Source of the DNA: Bacteroidia bacterium
GTDB taxonomy: Bacteria > Bacteroidota > Bacteroidia > Bacteroidales > Azobacteroidaceae
DNA length: 8,674 bases
Assembly: GCA_025999255.1 (NCBI GenBank)
Contig: BNXB01000057.1
Coordinates: forward strand, 1-8,674
Direction of reading: 5' to 3'
A program made the position numbers and the translations under genes. The first letter of the stretch is position 1; each line of letters opens with the position of its first letter. Under the pieces are notes generated by a model. That model made no database searches. It saw only the letters and a list, made by a program, of their open reading frames with translations, and had not been told where the DNA came from. This document shows, piece by piece, positions 1-5,719 of this stretch.

Positions 1-1091
1 TCGGAAATGAAAACCTGATATCGCTATGGGTAGCCGATATGGATTTCAAAGCAGGAGACTTTATTACCGAAGCATTGAAAAAACACTGTGAACATGGTAT
101 TTTCGGTTATCCTATGATTCCTCAGGATTATTCTTCAACTATAAGAAATTGGATTTTTAACCATCATCAATGGGATGTAGAAGATAATTGGATAAGTTTT
201 GTCTCGGGTGTCGTCAAAGGAATTGCTTACTCTGTAATACATTTTACGCAGCCGGGGGATAAAATCATTATTCAACCTCCTGTTTATCATCCGTTCAGGA
301 TTGTTCCCGAAATGAATCACCGGGAAATTATTTATAATCCCCTGATAGAAGAAAACGGAAAATACCGCATGGATTTGGATGGACTTCAACAAATTCTGGA
401 AAAAGAAGACTGTAAAATGTTGATTCTATGCAATCCTCATAACCCGATTGGAATCACCTGGGATGCAGATACCCTGAAAAAATTAGCGGATATTTGCTTT
501 GAGAAAAACGTACTCGTTATTTCCGATGAAATACATTCGGATATGGCTCTTTTCGGAAATAAGCATATTCCTTTTGCATTGGTTTCGGAACGGGCTGCAA
601 ATAACAGTATTACATTTATGGCTCCAAGTAAGACTTTCAACATAGCCGGAATTGTCAGTTCTTTTGCTATTATCCCGAACGAAAAACTCAGAAATAACTT
701 TTTTAGTTTTCTGCATGGAGGAGAATTCAATCAGGGAAGTTTGTTCGCATATATTGCCACAGAGGCTGCATATAAACACGGTGAAGAATGGATGAAGCAA
801 ATGTTGAGTTACATAGAAGAAAATATATCTTTTACGGAAAATTACATCCGGGAAAATATTCCTGGAATTAAAGTCATCCGGCCGGAAGCTTCATTTCTAA
901 TCTGGCTGGATTGCCGGAATCTGGAATTATCCCAGAAAGAATTGGTATCTTTATTTATTAACAAAGCCGGGTTAGCCCTCAACGATGGAGAAATGTTCGG
1001 GACAGGAGGAAAAGGATTCATGCGAATGAATGTAGGATGCTCCAGGTTAATTCTGGAGAAGGCGTTGGAAAACCTGAGGAAAGCGGTATAA
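1..1091 (+). CDS. MalY/PatB-type PLP-dependent aminotransferase (5' end missing)
   Basis: This is a fold-type I PLP enzyme of the MalY/PatB group, which typically cleaves C-S bonds (cystathionine beta-lyase activity) or transaminates; it should be cytosolic. The reading frame is open to the window edge: codons from base 3 read GNENLISLWVADMDF, matching the WVADMDF stretch near the N terminus of the family, so the Met at 39 is internal and roughly 30-40 residues are missing. Counting from that Met, NPHNPIG (about 132-138) is the substrate/cofactor loop, SDEIHSDM carries the PLP-pyridine Asp, and APSKTFN contains the Schiff-base lysine (K198, codon 630-632). RMNVGCSR near the C terminus holds the carboxylate-binding Arg. 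About 350 visible residues plus the missing end fits the usual length near 390. Base composition is closer to the host flank than to the AT-rich cassette downstream. The exact substrate cannot be told from sequence. Confidence 0.93.
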   Translation, partial: GNENLISLWVADMDFKAGDFITEALKKHCEHGIFGYPMIPQDYSSTIRNWIFNHHQWDVEDNWISFVSGVVKGIAYSVIHFTQPGDKIIIQPPVYHPFRIVPEMNHREIIYNPLIEENGKYRMDLDGLQQILEKEDCKMLILCNPHNPIGITWDADTLKKLADICFEKNVLVISDEIHSDMALFGNKHIPFALVSERAANNSITFMAPSKTFNIAGIVSSFAIIPNEKLRNNFFSFLHGGEFNQGSLFAYIATEAAYKHGEEWMKQMLSYIEENISFTENYIRENIPGIKVIRPEASFLIWLDCRNLELSQKELVSLFINKAGLALNDGEMFGTGGKGFMRMNVGCSRLILEKALENLRKAV

Positions 1092-1450
1092 CCCCGCATT
1101 GCAATAAACAAAGTATTAATAAAAGTTAAATATCTGGTATTGATTTAGGTGTATTAACAGGTCATTTGGTTACAAACACAAGGGAAAATAACCCTATTAC
1201 CACATTCACAAACTTAAAACGGTTCAAATATTCCGATACAACAACAAACAAGTGAAAGCGACTTATCCTCTTTGTTTTCTATACTTCCATCGGTCGGGGA
1301 CGGTAGTTTCGATATGCCATTTGCAGTGGCGGAAGCCGTACAAGAATGACCAATACCCGAATAACTCTATCAATTAATGGCGACATTGAAGCCGCATATA
1401 GCCGACCTTTATATATTTAGCCGTAGATTTATTGAAAACAAAGAAACAAA
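1092..1450. other. Gene-free stretch, probably decayed DNA
   Basis: No intact gene is visible on either strand. Two short open pieces lie on the + strand. One (1218-1346) is stop-free for 42 codons and ends with the coding-like string GDGSFDMPFAVAEAVQE before a TGA. The other (1346-1420) starts at an ATG overlapping that TGA and reads MTNTRITLSINGDIEAAYSR before TAG. Their composition looks protein-like, but I recognise no family. A decayed regulator follows directly, so eroded mobile or accessory DNA is a reasonable reading. No clear terminator for the aminotransferase is visible. Confidence 0.4.
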
Positions 1451-1452
1451 TC

Positions 1453-1484
1453 TTTGGCATAGTCATAGAATTTTAATAAATTTG
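1453..1484 (+). promoter_or_regulatory. Bacteroidota-type promoter upstream of the decayed XRE gene
   Basis: TTTG at 1453-1456 is followed by a 20-bp spacer and TAAATTTG at 1477-1484, a full match to the Bacteroides primary-sigma consensus TTTG-N19-21-TAnnTTTG. Initiation would fall near 1490, about 14 bp before the ATG of the broken regulator at 1504. It may now transcribe the three-gene cassette through the pseudogene. Confidence 0.65.
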
Positions 1485-1503
1485 CGTCTTGTGTTAATTT
1501 AGG

Positions 1504-1694
1504 ATGAAAACAAAGACGACTAATAGGCTCAAAGTGGTGCTTTCGGAAAAGTAAGTAACAAAAAAAATGACTTAAAGAGAAGATGAACATAAGCACTACA
1601 ACTGTTTTGCGTTGGTTGTACGAACAAAACACAACTTTCATTTGAAGCATTGGTCGAGATTGCTGAAATTCTTAAAGTGAACGCAAAAAATTAA
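1504..1694 (+). pseudogene. Decayed XRE/Cro-type helix-turn-helix regulator
   Basis: Three consecutive pieces, each in a different frame, together read like the short HTH regulators common in Bacteroidota. Piece one (1504-1551) is MKTKTTNRLKVVLSEK and runs into TAA at 1552. After a scrambled stretch, piece two (1583-1615) is MNISTTTVLRW, the recognition-helix region, which in relatives usually continues WCTN. An extra base at 1616 shifts the frame, and piece three (1617-1694) starts CTNKTQLSFEALVEIAEILK and ends at TAA. That is the usual tail of the fold (S-x-E-x-L-x-x-I-A-x-x-L-x-V). At least two frame changes plus a stop rule out a simple functional gene; one sequencing error would not repair it. 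Its place just before the ATPase, behind a good promoter, suggests it once regulated the cassette. The assignment rests on recalled family patterns, not a search. Confidence 0.72.
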
Positions 1695-1707
1695 TCGTTT
1701 CAACAAA

Positions 1708-1728
1708 GAAAAACTAACTTAGTTTTTC
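1708..1728. promoter_or_regulatory. 21-bp perfect palindrome before the ATPase gene (operator or weak terminator)
   Basis: The arms GAAAAACTAA (1708-1717) and TTAGTTTTTC (1719-1728) are exact reverse complements around a single central C. The site lies 14 bp after the stop of the decayed XRE gene and 23 bp before the ATPase ATG. A one-base centre and AT-rich arms fit a dimeric repressor site better than a stable RNA hairpin, though the A-tract/T-tract layout could also act as a weak terminator. A TTTC-N18-TAGTTTTT near-match to the promoter consensus (1698-1727) overlaps it, so a repressor bound here could block that promoter. Confidence 0.5.
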
Positions 1729-1751
1729 CTGAAAAATTAACGAATAATATT

Positions 1752-3299
1752 ATGATAATTAACGATGTTCACATCAAGCAATTTAGAGGATTTAATGATG
1801 TGCAATTTGCTTTGGGAAAGAATCTAACCATAATTGCAGGTCAAAACGGGACTCAAAAAACCACAGTTTTGGGAATGCTTAGTCAACCTTTCTCTATAAC
1901 AGACAAAGAAAATCCGTTGTTTGGAGAAGTGCCTCTTTGTGGTGGTAATTATCGTTCATCCTTTGCTGAAAAGTTTAAATTATCAGAAGCATTTGATAAA
2001 GCCCAAAGTCATGAATGGACATTAAAATTGAATAATACAACAGAACCTGAATTTACGGTGGAAAGTATCAAGCGGGATTCATCTTCCGAAGCAATTCGTT
2101 TTTGGCAAAAGGGAAAACGCTCTAAAGGGTCAGGCTATATTCAACTTCCTGTAATATACTTGAGTTTGTCACGTCTATTCCCAATAGGAGAAGATACTGG
2201 TATCGGTTCAAGTACAGACATTTCCCTTACGCCTGATGAATTTAAGTTCTATAAGGATTGGCATGATAAGATTCTAATCATACCTGATGGACAAATGACC
2301 AGTGTTGATTACTTGAAAAGTAAACAAAAGAATACTCTTGGTGCAAATACGTCATATTATGACTGGAGAATGAACTCGGCTGGACAGGATAATATCGGTA
2401 AAATCTTATTGGCTATTCTGTCTTTTAAACGTCTAAAAGATAAGCATAGAGATTCTTACAGGGGAGGTATTTTAGCAATAGACGAATTGGATGCAACGTT
2501 ATATCCTGCCTCCCAATTGAAGTTAGTGGAAGCTTTGCGAAAATTCTCATCCCAATACAACATACAAATTGTTTTTACGACACATTCCCTAACCATTTTA
2601 GAGGAAATGTGTGTACATCAAGAAAATCCAAAAATTTCGGGACAAGTAAAGGTTATATATTTACAAAAGGAGGATAGTCATGTTAAGGCTATTGAGGGTA
2701 TTTCAATTGTTGAAATTAAGAATAAACTTAACGTAACCCTGTCTCCCAAACAAAAGACAAAGAAAATATCTGCATTTGCAGAGGATAAAGAAGGCGAAAT
2801 ATTTGCTAAGGCAATACTAAAAAGAAGAACTTCTTCTTTACAATTCATTGAATGCACAATGGGATGTAGTAACTACATTGAATTAGCAAAAAAGAAAATA
2901 GACGGCTTCAAATATCTACAAAGTATTATCATTTTAGATGGTGATGTTAAATCAGAAAGTTCCAAAATGCGAGAATTGAAAAAGCATAAAAACTTTCTTG
3001 TATTGCCTGGAATAGAATCTCCCGAAAGACTTATTGCAACGTTTCTGCACAATCTACCCGAAGGTTCACCGCTTTGGAATGGGATTTATGATGGATATAC
3101 AAAACAACTCGTTTTTCGTGATTATTCTTTAAGAGAAATACAAGTAAATAGAGAAAAAGCAAAAGCATGGTTTAATTTCCAAAAACAATATTGGGGAAGG
3201 GGTTGTACAGGTGTAATAAACTTATGGATTTCAGAGAATCAGGAGGAAGTCAGTAATTTTATCAATGAATTTGACCGACTGATTAAAAAATATAATTAG
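1752..3299 (+). CDS. OLD-like AAA ATPase with C-terminal TOPRIM-like nuclease region
   Basis: This is a 515-residue SMC/ABC-type ATPase of the group found in OLD nucleases and related anti-phage proteins. The N terminus (IKQFRGFNDVQF) is the usual opening beta-sheet of these ATPases. Walker A is GQNGTQKTT at residues 30-38, with Q where many relatives have G before the lysine. A signature-like SAGQDNIGKILLAIL precedes Walker B (ILAIDELDATLYP, D244-E245), and TTHS carries the H-loop His278. The C-terminal part resembles a TOPRIM domain: AFAEDKEGEIF has the first acidic residue (E344) and IIILDGDV has the DxD pair (D396, D398), the metal-binding layout of OLD-family nucleases. Such proteins usually pair ATP-driven sensing with DNA or RNA cleavage. 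No membrane segment is seen. It is the first gene of a three-gene run, ending 18 bp before the next start. A fused PARIS-type ATPase-TOPRIM protein is an alternative; nuclease activity is inferred. Confidence 0.85.
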   Translation: MIINDVHIKQFRGFNDVQFALGKNLTIIAGQNGTQKTTVLGMLSQPFSITDKENPLFGEVPLCGGNYRSSFAEKFKLSEAFDKAQSHEWTLKLNNTTEPEFTVESIKRDSSSEAIRFWQKGKRSKGSGYIQLPVIYLSLSRLFPIGEDTGIGSSTDISLTPDEFKFYKDWHDKILIIPDGQMTSVDYLKSKQKNTLGANTSYYDWRMNSAGQDNIGKILLAILSFKRLKDKHRDSYRGGILAIDELDATLYPASQLKLVEALRKFSSQYNIQIVFTTHSLTILEEMCVHQENPKISGQVKVIYLQKEDSHVKAIEGISIVEIKNKLNVTLSPKQKTKKISAFAEDKEGEIFAKAILKRRTSSLQFIECTMGCSNYIELAKKKIDGFKYLQSIIILDGDVKSESSKMRELKKHKNFLVLPGIESPERLIATFLHNLPEGSPLWNGIYDGYTKQLVFRDYSLREIQVNREKAKAWFNFQKQYWGRGCTGVINLWISENQEEVSNFINEFDRLIKKYN

Positions 3300-3317
3300 A
3301 TTTAAAGCTTGAAAGTA

Positions 3318-3932
3318 ATGATGGAGCAAGAAATTCAAATATTGAAGTTGAAGGATTTAATCTTATGGACGGAGAATCCCCGAGACCCTATTGATGAAAA
3401 TGCGACAGACCAAGATATTGTCAACAAAGCAATGGAAGATAAGTATTCCAAATGGTCATTACCAAAATTAGCAAAAGAAATGGGAGACCATTATGATTTT
3501 AGCGAACTTCCGACTGTTGTCTATCACGGCAAAAAGCCTATTGTTTATGATGGAAATCGACGGATAATACTTGGGAAGGTAAAACATAATCTTGTTACTG
3601 TTGAAGGTAAAGACAATAATAAACCAACATTATCACATTCGTTTCCTAGTCTTATCAGAATGTCGTTACGGTTATTGTGCGAATCCGCTGCAAAGGATAT
3701 CAACGTCACATTGGATAAATATCTGAATGCCCATTTTGCTAATGCTAAAAAGAGTTTAGAACAAGATATTAAAACAAGTTTATCCAATCAAAATGTAACG
3801 GAAAAAACAATCCTTCAATTGTTGCATACAGGTGCACATAATTATCAAGCAGCAAATAACTTGCATCAAACCTATGCTATTTCTGTTATTCTTGGCGAAA
3901 TGCTTACATTAACGCATGGAAAGGAAAACTAA
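3318..3932 (+). CDS. ParB/Srx-like N-terminal domain protein
   Basis: This 204-residue protein has the marks of the ParB/sulfiredoxin fold. It opens with KLKDLILWTENPRDPID, where N20-P21-R22 matches the early L-x-x-NPR motif of ParB N-terminal domains. SLPKLAKEMG follows, then LPTVVYHGKKPIVYDGNRRI, in which D78-G79-N80-R81-R82 is the nucleotide-binding DGNRR loop. The C-terminal half (about 100-204) is probably helical and I recognise no domain in it. There is no ParB HTH/CTP-clamp region of classic length and no ParA neighbour, so plasmid partitioning is unlikely. Related short ParB-like proteins occur beside DNA-modification and defence genes, as kinases, nucleases or DNA adaptors; which applies here is unknown. 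I start at the ATG at 3318 (a second ATG follows at once); a TTG at 3309 would add three residues. The stop abuts the methyltransferase ATG (TAAATG), so translation is probably coupled. Confidence 0.75.
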   Translation: MMEQEIQILKLKDLILWTENPRDPIDENATDQDIVNKAMEDKYSKWSLPKLAKEMGDHYDFSELPTVVYHGKKPIVYDGNRRIILGKVKHNLVTVEGKDNNKPTLSHSFPSLIRMSLRLLCESAAKDINVTLDKYLNAHFANAKKSLEQDIKTSLSNQNVTEKTILQLLHTGAHNYQAANNLHQTYAISVILGEMLTLTHGKEN

Positions 3933-4793
3933 ATGAATACATTTTATTCACCTTTACGATATCCGGGCGGAAAGAATTGCATCTTTTCTTTTATGTCCAA
4001 ATTATTTTATGAAAATAATTTACTTGGTGTCAGTTATGCAGAGCCTTATGCAGGTGGGGCAGGGCTGGCCTTACGGCTTTTATTTGAGGAATACGTAAAT
4101 AAAATATACATCAATGACTTTGATAGGTCTATTTATGCGTTTTGGTATAGCATTATTAATGATTCCGATGCGTTTTGTAATTGGATTGCCGATATCGATA
4201 TTTCTGTTGATAATTGGCATATATACAAAGATATTCAAAGAAATGCGGATAAATATGATTTATTTGAATTAGCCAAATCCACGTTTTTTCTTAACAGGAC
4301 AAATGTATCCGGTGTAATTAAGGGAGGTGTCATTGGTGGTGTTGAACAAAGAGGAAAATATAAAATAGACGTCCGATTCAATAAAGAGGATTTAATCAAT
4401 AAAATACAGAAGATAGCCAGTTTTCGGCATCGCATTTCAATATATAATCTTGATGGACTTGCATTTATTAAAAAGATGGATAAAAAAAAAGAGGATATTT
4501 TTATTTATCTTGACCCACCATACTATAAAAAAGCGTCAGACTTATACATGAACTTTTACTTAGAGAAAGACCACGATAACTTATCAAGACATGTCCGAAG
4601 TATAAATAAACGATGGATGATTTCCTATGACCACCAAGATTTCATTCTTAACCTATATGCACAAGAAAGAAAAGTATTGTATAACCTTTCCCAATGTGCA
4701 TCTAATAGAGTTGGGAATGAAATTCTAATTTTTTCAGAGGGGGTAAATTTTATAAATTCAATGAATTCTCTGAAATCACCAGTGTTGATATAA
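3933..4793 (+). CDS. D12-class adenine-N6 DNA methyltransferase (Dam-like)
   Basis: A 286-residue enzyme that transfers methyl from S-adenosylmethionine to N6 of adenine in DNA. The class motifs appear in the expected order. PLRYPGGK at 7-14 is the D12 N-terminal SAM-contact motif, AEPYAGGAGLAL (36-47) is motif I, INDFD follows the next strand, and FFLNRTNVSGV (about 118-128) is a D12 hallmark. DPPYY at 194-198 is the catalytic DPPY motif, followed by a C-terminal segment with WMISYDH. Length is normal and all key residues are present, so it looks active. The target sequence cannot be read from the protein; GATC is the common choice in this class but is not shown here. It is the third gene of the cassette, starting directly after the ParB-like stop. 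Within a nuclease-type cassette its likely job is to mark or modify self DNA, though an orphan methylation role is possible. Confidence 0.93.
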   Translation: MNTFYSPLRYPGGKNCIFSFMSKLFYENNLLGVSYAEPYAGGAGLALRLLFEEYVNKIYINDFDRSIYAFWYSIINDSDAFCNWIADIDISVDNWHIYKDIQRNADKYDLFELAKSTFFLNRTNVSGVIKGGVIGGVEQRGKYKIDVRFNKEDLINKIQKIASFRHRISIYNLDGLAFIKKMDKKKEDIFIYLDPPYYKKASDLYMNFYLEKDHDNLSRHVRSINKRWMISYDHQDFILNLYAQERKVLYNLSQCASNRVGNEILIFSEGVNFINSMNSLKSPVLI

Positions 4794-4906
4794 TTTGACA
4801 TTTACAATTGAGTTATTTGAGTAAGCAGTGTAAAATGCAGAAATACGTATGGTTTACCAAATCATTACCTCTACCGCTGAAAAATCCTGCTGATAGTCTT
4901 TTATTC

Positions 4907-4951
4907 AAATATTTATCTCCCTGAGATAATTTTTAAAATATTTTTCTCCCT
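4907..4951. repeat. 16-bp direct repeat, two copies 29 bp apart
   Basis: AAATATTTATCTCCCT (4907-4922) and AAATATTTTTCTCCCT (4936-4951) match at 15 of 16 positions, with starts 29 bp apart, close to three helical turns. They lie between the methyltransferase stop and the small membrane-protein operon. A paired regulator site for that operon is possible. The first copy overlaps the left arm of a terminator-like hairpin, so shared use is also possible. Confidence 0.5.
4913..4934 (+). terminator. Terminator-like hairpin downstream of the cassette
   Basis: TTATCTC (4913-4919) and GAGATAA (4923-4929) pair perfectly around a 3-nt CCT loop, followed by five T residues (4930-4934). It lies about 120 bp after the methyltransferase stop. 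The stem is short and AT-rich, so the call is tentative; it could end cassette transcription. Confidence 0.35.
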
Positions 4952-5017
4952 CATTTGTCTTCCTAAATAGAGCGCGACTATTAAAAGTTGTAGAAAAAAG
5001 GAGAATCATAAAACCAA

Positions 5018-5137
5018 ATGGAAGCTTACACAATTGTCATCATACTTCTTGCTGTTGCTATCGGGTTATCACCGATAGCAACAAAGAACATTAATCCGTA
5101 TAAATATGTTTTGGAAAAAAAAGAACTTAATAGCTGA
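5018..5137 (+). CDS. Small single-helix membrane protein (unrecognised)
   Basis: This is a 39-codon frame starting at the first ATG after an in-frame stop at 5009-5011. It begins MEAYTIVIILLAVAIGLSPI and ends in a charged tail with KYVLEKKELNS. Residues 4-20 form a continuous hydrophobic stretch, consistent with one membrane helix and the tail probably in the cytoplasm. A purine-rich AAGGAGA at 4998-5004 lies 13 bp before the start, a rather long spacing. Its last 32 bp overlap the start of the ferredoxin gene in another frame, which would couple the two. I do not recognise a family; one possibility is a membrane anchor or partner for the ferredoxin. A strong inverted repeat inside it (5053-5083) leaves open that this is a structured leader and not a gene. 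Confidence 0.45.
   Translation: MEAYTIVIILLAVAIGLSPIATKNINPYKYVLEKKELNS
5053..5083. promoter_or_regulatory. 12-bp perfect inverted repeat (hairpin or operator)
   Basis: TGTTGCTATCGG (5053-5064) and CCGATAGCAACA (5072-5083) are perfect reverse complements separated by a 7-nt loop. The stem is half GC, making it the strongest hairpin I found outside the tRNA. It ends 22 bp before the ferredoxin ATG and lies within the small putative membrane-protein frame. No T-run follows, so it is not a classic terminator. An operator, an mRNA structure affecting ferredoxin translation, or a processing site is more likely. Confidence 0.5.
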
Positions 5138-5327
5138 TGTTATTGAAAATAAATGTGATAATTGTAAACGTTGCGTGCAGATTTGCCGCCACCGCGCTTT
5201 GGAAACCGCTGTCGTGCAACAGAAAACATTTACTTTTGTGAACTATCCCGAAAGATGCACGGGCTGTGGAAAATGCGTGAAAATTTGCCCGAATCAGGCA
5301 ATTGAATTAATAGAAAGATATTGTTGA
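5106..5327 (+). CDS. 2[4Fe-4S] ferredoxin-like protein
   Basis: A 73-residue electron carrier of the bacterial 2[4Fe-4S] type. The first cluster motif is C17-x2-C20-x2-C23-x3-C27 and the second is C51-x2-C54-x2-C57-x3-C61-P. The first set ends CRH where the usual residue after the last Cys is Pro; the second keeps the normal CP. All eight ligands are present. A ninth Cys is the last residue (C73). No signal peptide or membrane helix is present, so it should be cytosolic. The length is slightly above the classic 55-60 because of a short basic N terminus (MFWKKKN) and a longer loop between the clusters. It sits in a probable operon: the upstream small frame overlaps its start and the next gene begins 19 bp after its stop. 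Its redox partner is not visible; sharing an operon with a sigma factor hints at redox sensing. Confidence 0.9.
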   Translation: MFWKKKNLIADVIENKCDNCKRCVQICRHRALETAVVQQKTFTFVNYPERCTGCGKCVKICPNQAIELIERYC

Positions 5328-5346
5328 ATTAAAAACATAATTAGTC

Positions 5347-5718
5347 ATGAGAGATAAATTTCATTTTGGGGGACATATCGTTCTCGCGTTGGTAGCGGTT
5401 GCAGGATTTAGCGCCGTAGTGATGTTGTTGTGGAACTGGTTGATACCTACTATTTTCGGCTTGACCGCCATTAGTTTCTGGCAGGCGTTGGGTTTGCTGG
5501 CTTTCGCCCGGATACTTTTCGGCGGTATGGGATCCGGACGTTTTTGGGGAACGGGAATGATGAAACATCATCACAATCCCATCCGCAAAAAATGGATGCA
5601 GATGACGCCCGATGAACGTAAAGAATTTGTAAAAAACCACCATTGGGGGCGTCGGGGTTTTGAACACCATCCCGGACACGATTTTTTCAGCGAAGACAAA
5701 CCTGAAAAACAGGATTGA
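5347..5718 (+). CDS. Two-helix membrane protein with His-rich C-terminal tail
   Basis: This is a 123-residue protein I cannot assign to a named family. Two hydrophobic segments, about residues 10-34 and 36-60 with a Pro between them, suggest a helical hairpin in the inner membrane. The remaining tail is hydrophilic and histidine-rich: MKHHHNP near 72-78, NHHWG near 97-101 and EHHPGHDFF near 106-114. Within it MTPDERKEFVKN resembles the TP-E/D-ER helices of small metal- or stress-related proteins, but this is only a resemblance. The His clusters could bind metal. The gene starts 19 bp after the ferredoxin stop, and its TGA ends 1 bp before the likely GTG start of the sigma factor. Translational coupling with the sigma gene makes a sensor or anti-sigma role conceivable, but no anti-sigma domain (such as a zinc-finger type) is evident. 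Confidence 0.75.
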   Translation: MRDKFHFGGHIVLALVAVAGFSAVVMLLWNWLIPTIFGLTAISFWQALGLLAFARILFGGMGSGRFWGTGMMKHHHNPIRKKWMQMTPDERKEFVKNHHWGRRGFEHHPGHDFFSEDKPEKQD

Positions 5719-5719
5719 C

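Noticed and set aside
1429..1650. 73-codon - strand frame
   Set aside because: It is antisense to the decayed XRE gene, whose + strand pieces show clear family signal; the - strand protein looks random and rich in Phe.
3309..3317. TTG start for the ParB-like protein
   Set aside because: Two ATG codons follow within nine bases and the extra residues are not part of the ParB fold; the ATG at 3318 is simpler.
4835..4924. 29-codon + strand frame (MQKYVWFTKSL...) after the methyltransferase
   Set aside because: Short, no recognisable feature, no clear start signal, and it runs into the repeat and hairpin; not supportable as a gene.
5341..5679. 112-codon - strand frame
   Set aside because: It is a shadow of the 123-residue membrane protein; the Pro/His/Gln-rich translation shows no domain.
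5660..5719. Upstream ATG extending the sigma factor by 20 residues
   Set aside because: The extension overlaps the preceding gene by 59 bp, has no sigma-like character, and a GTG lies 1 bp after that gene's stop.
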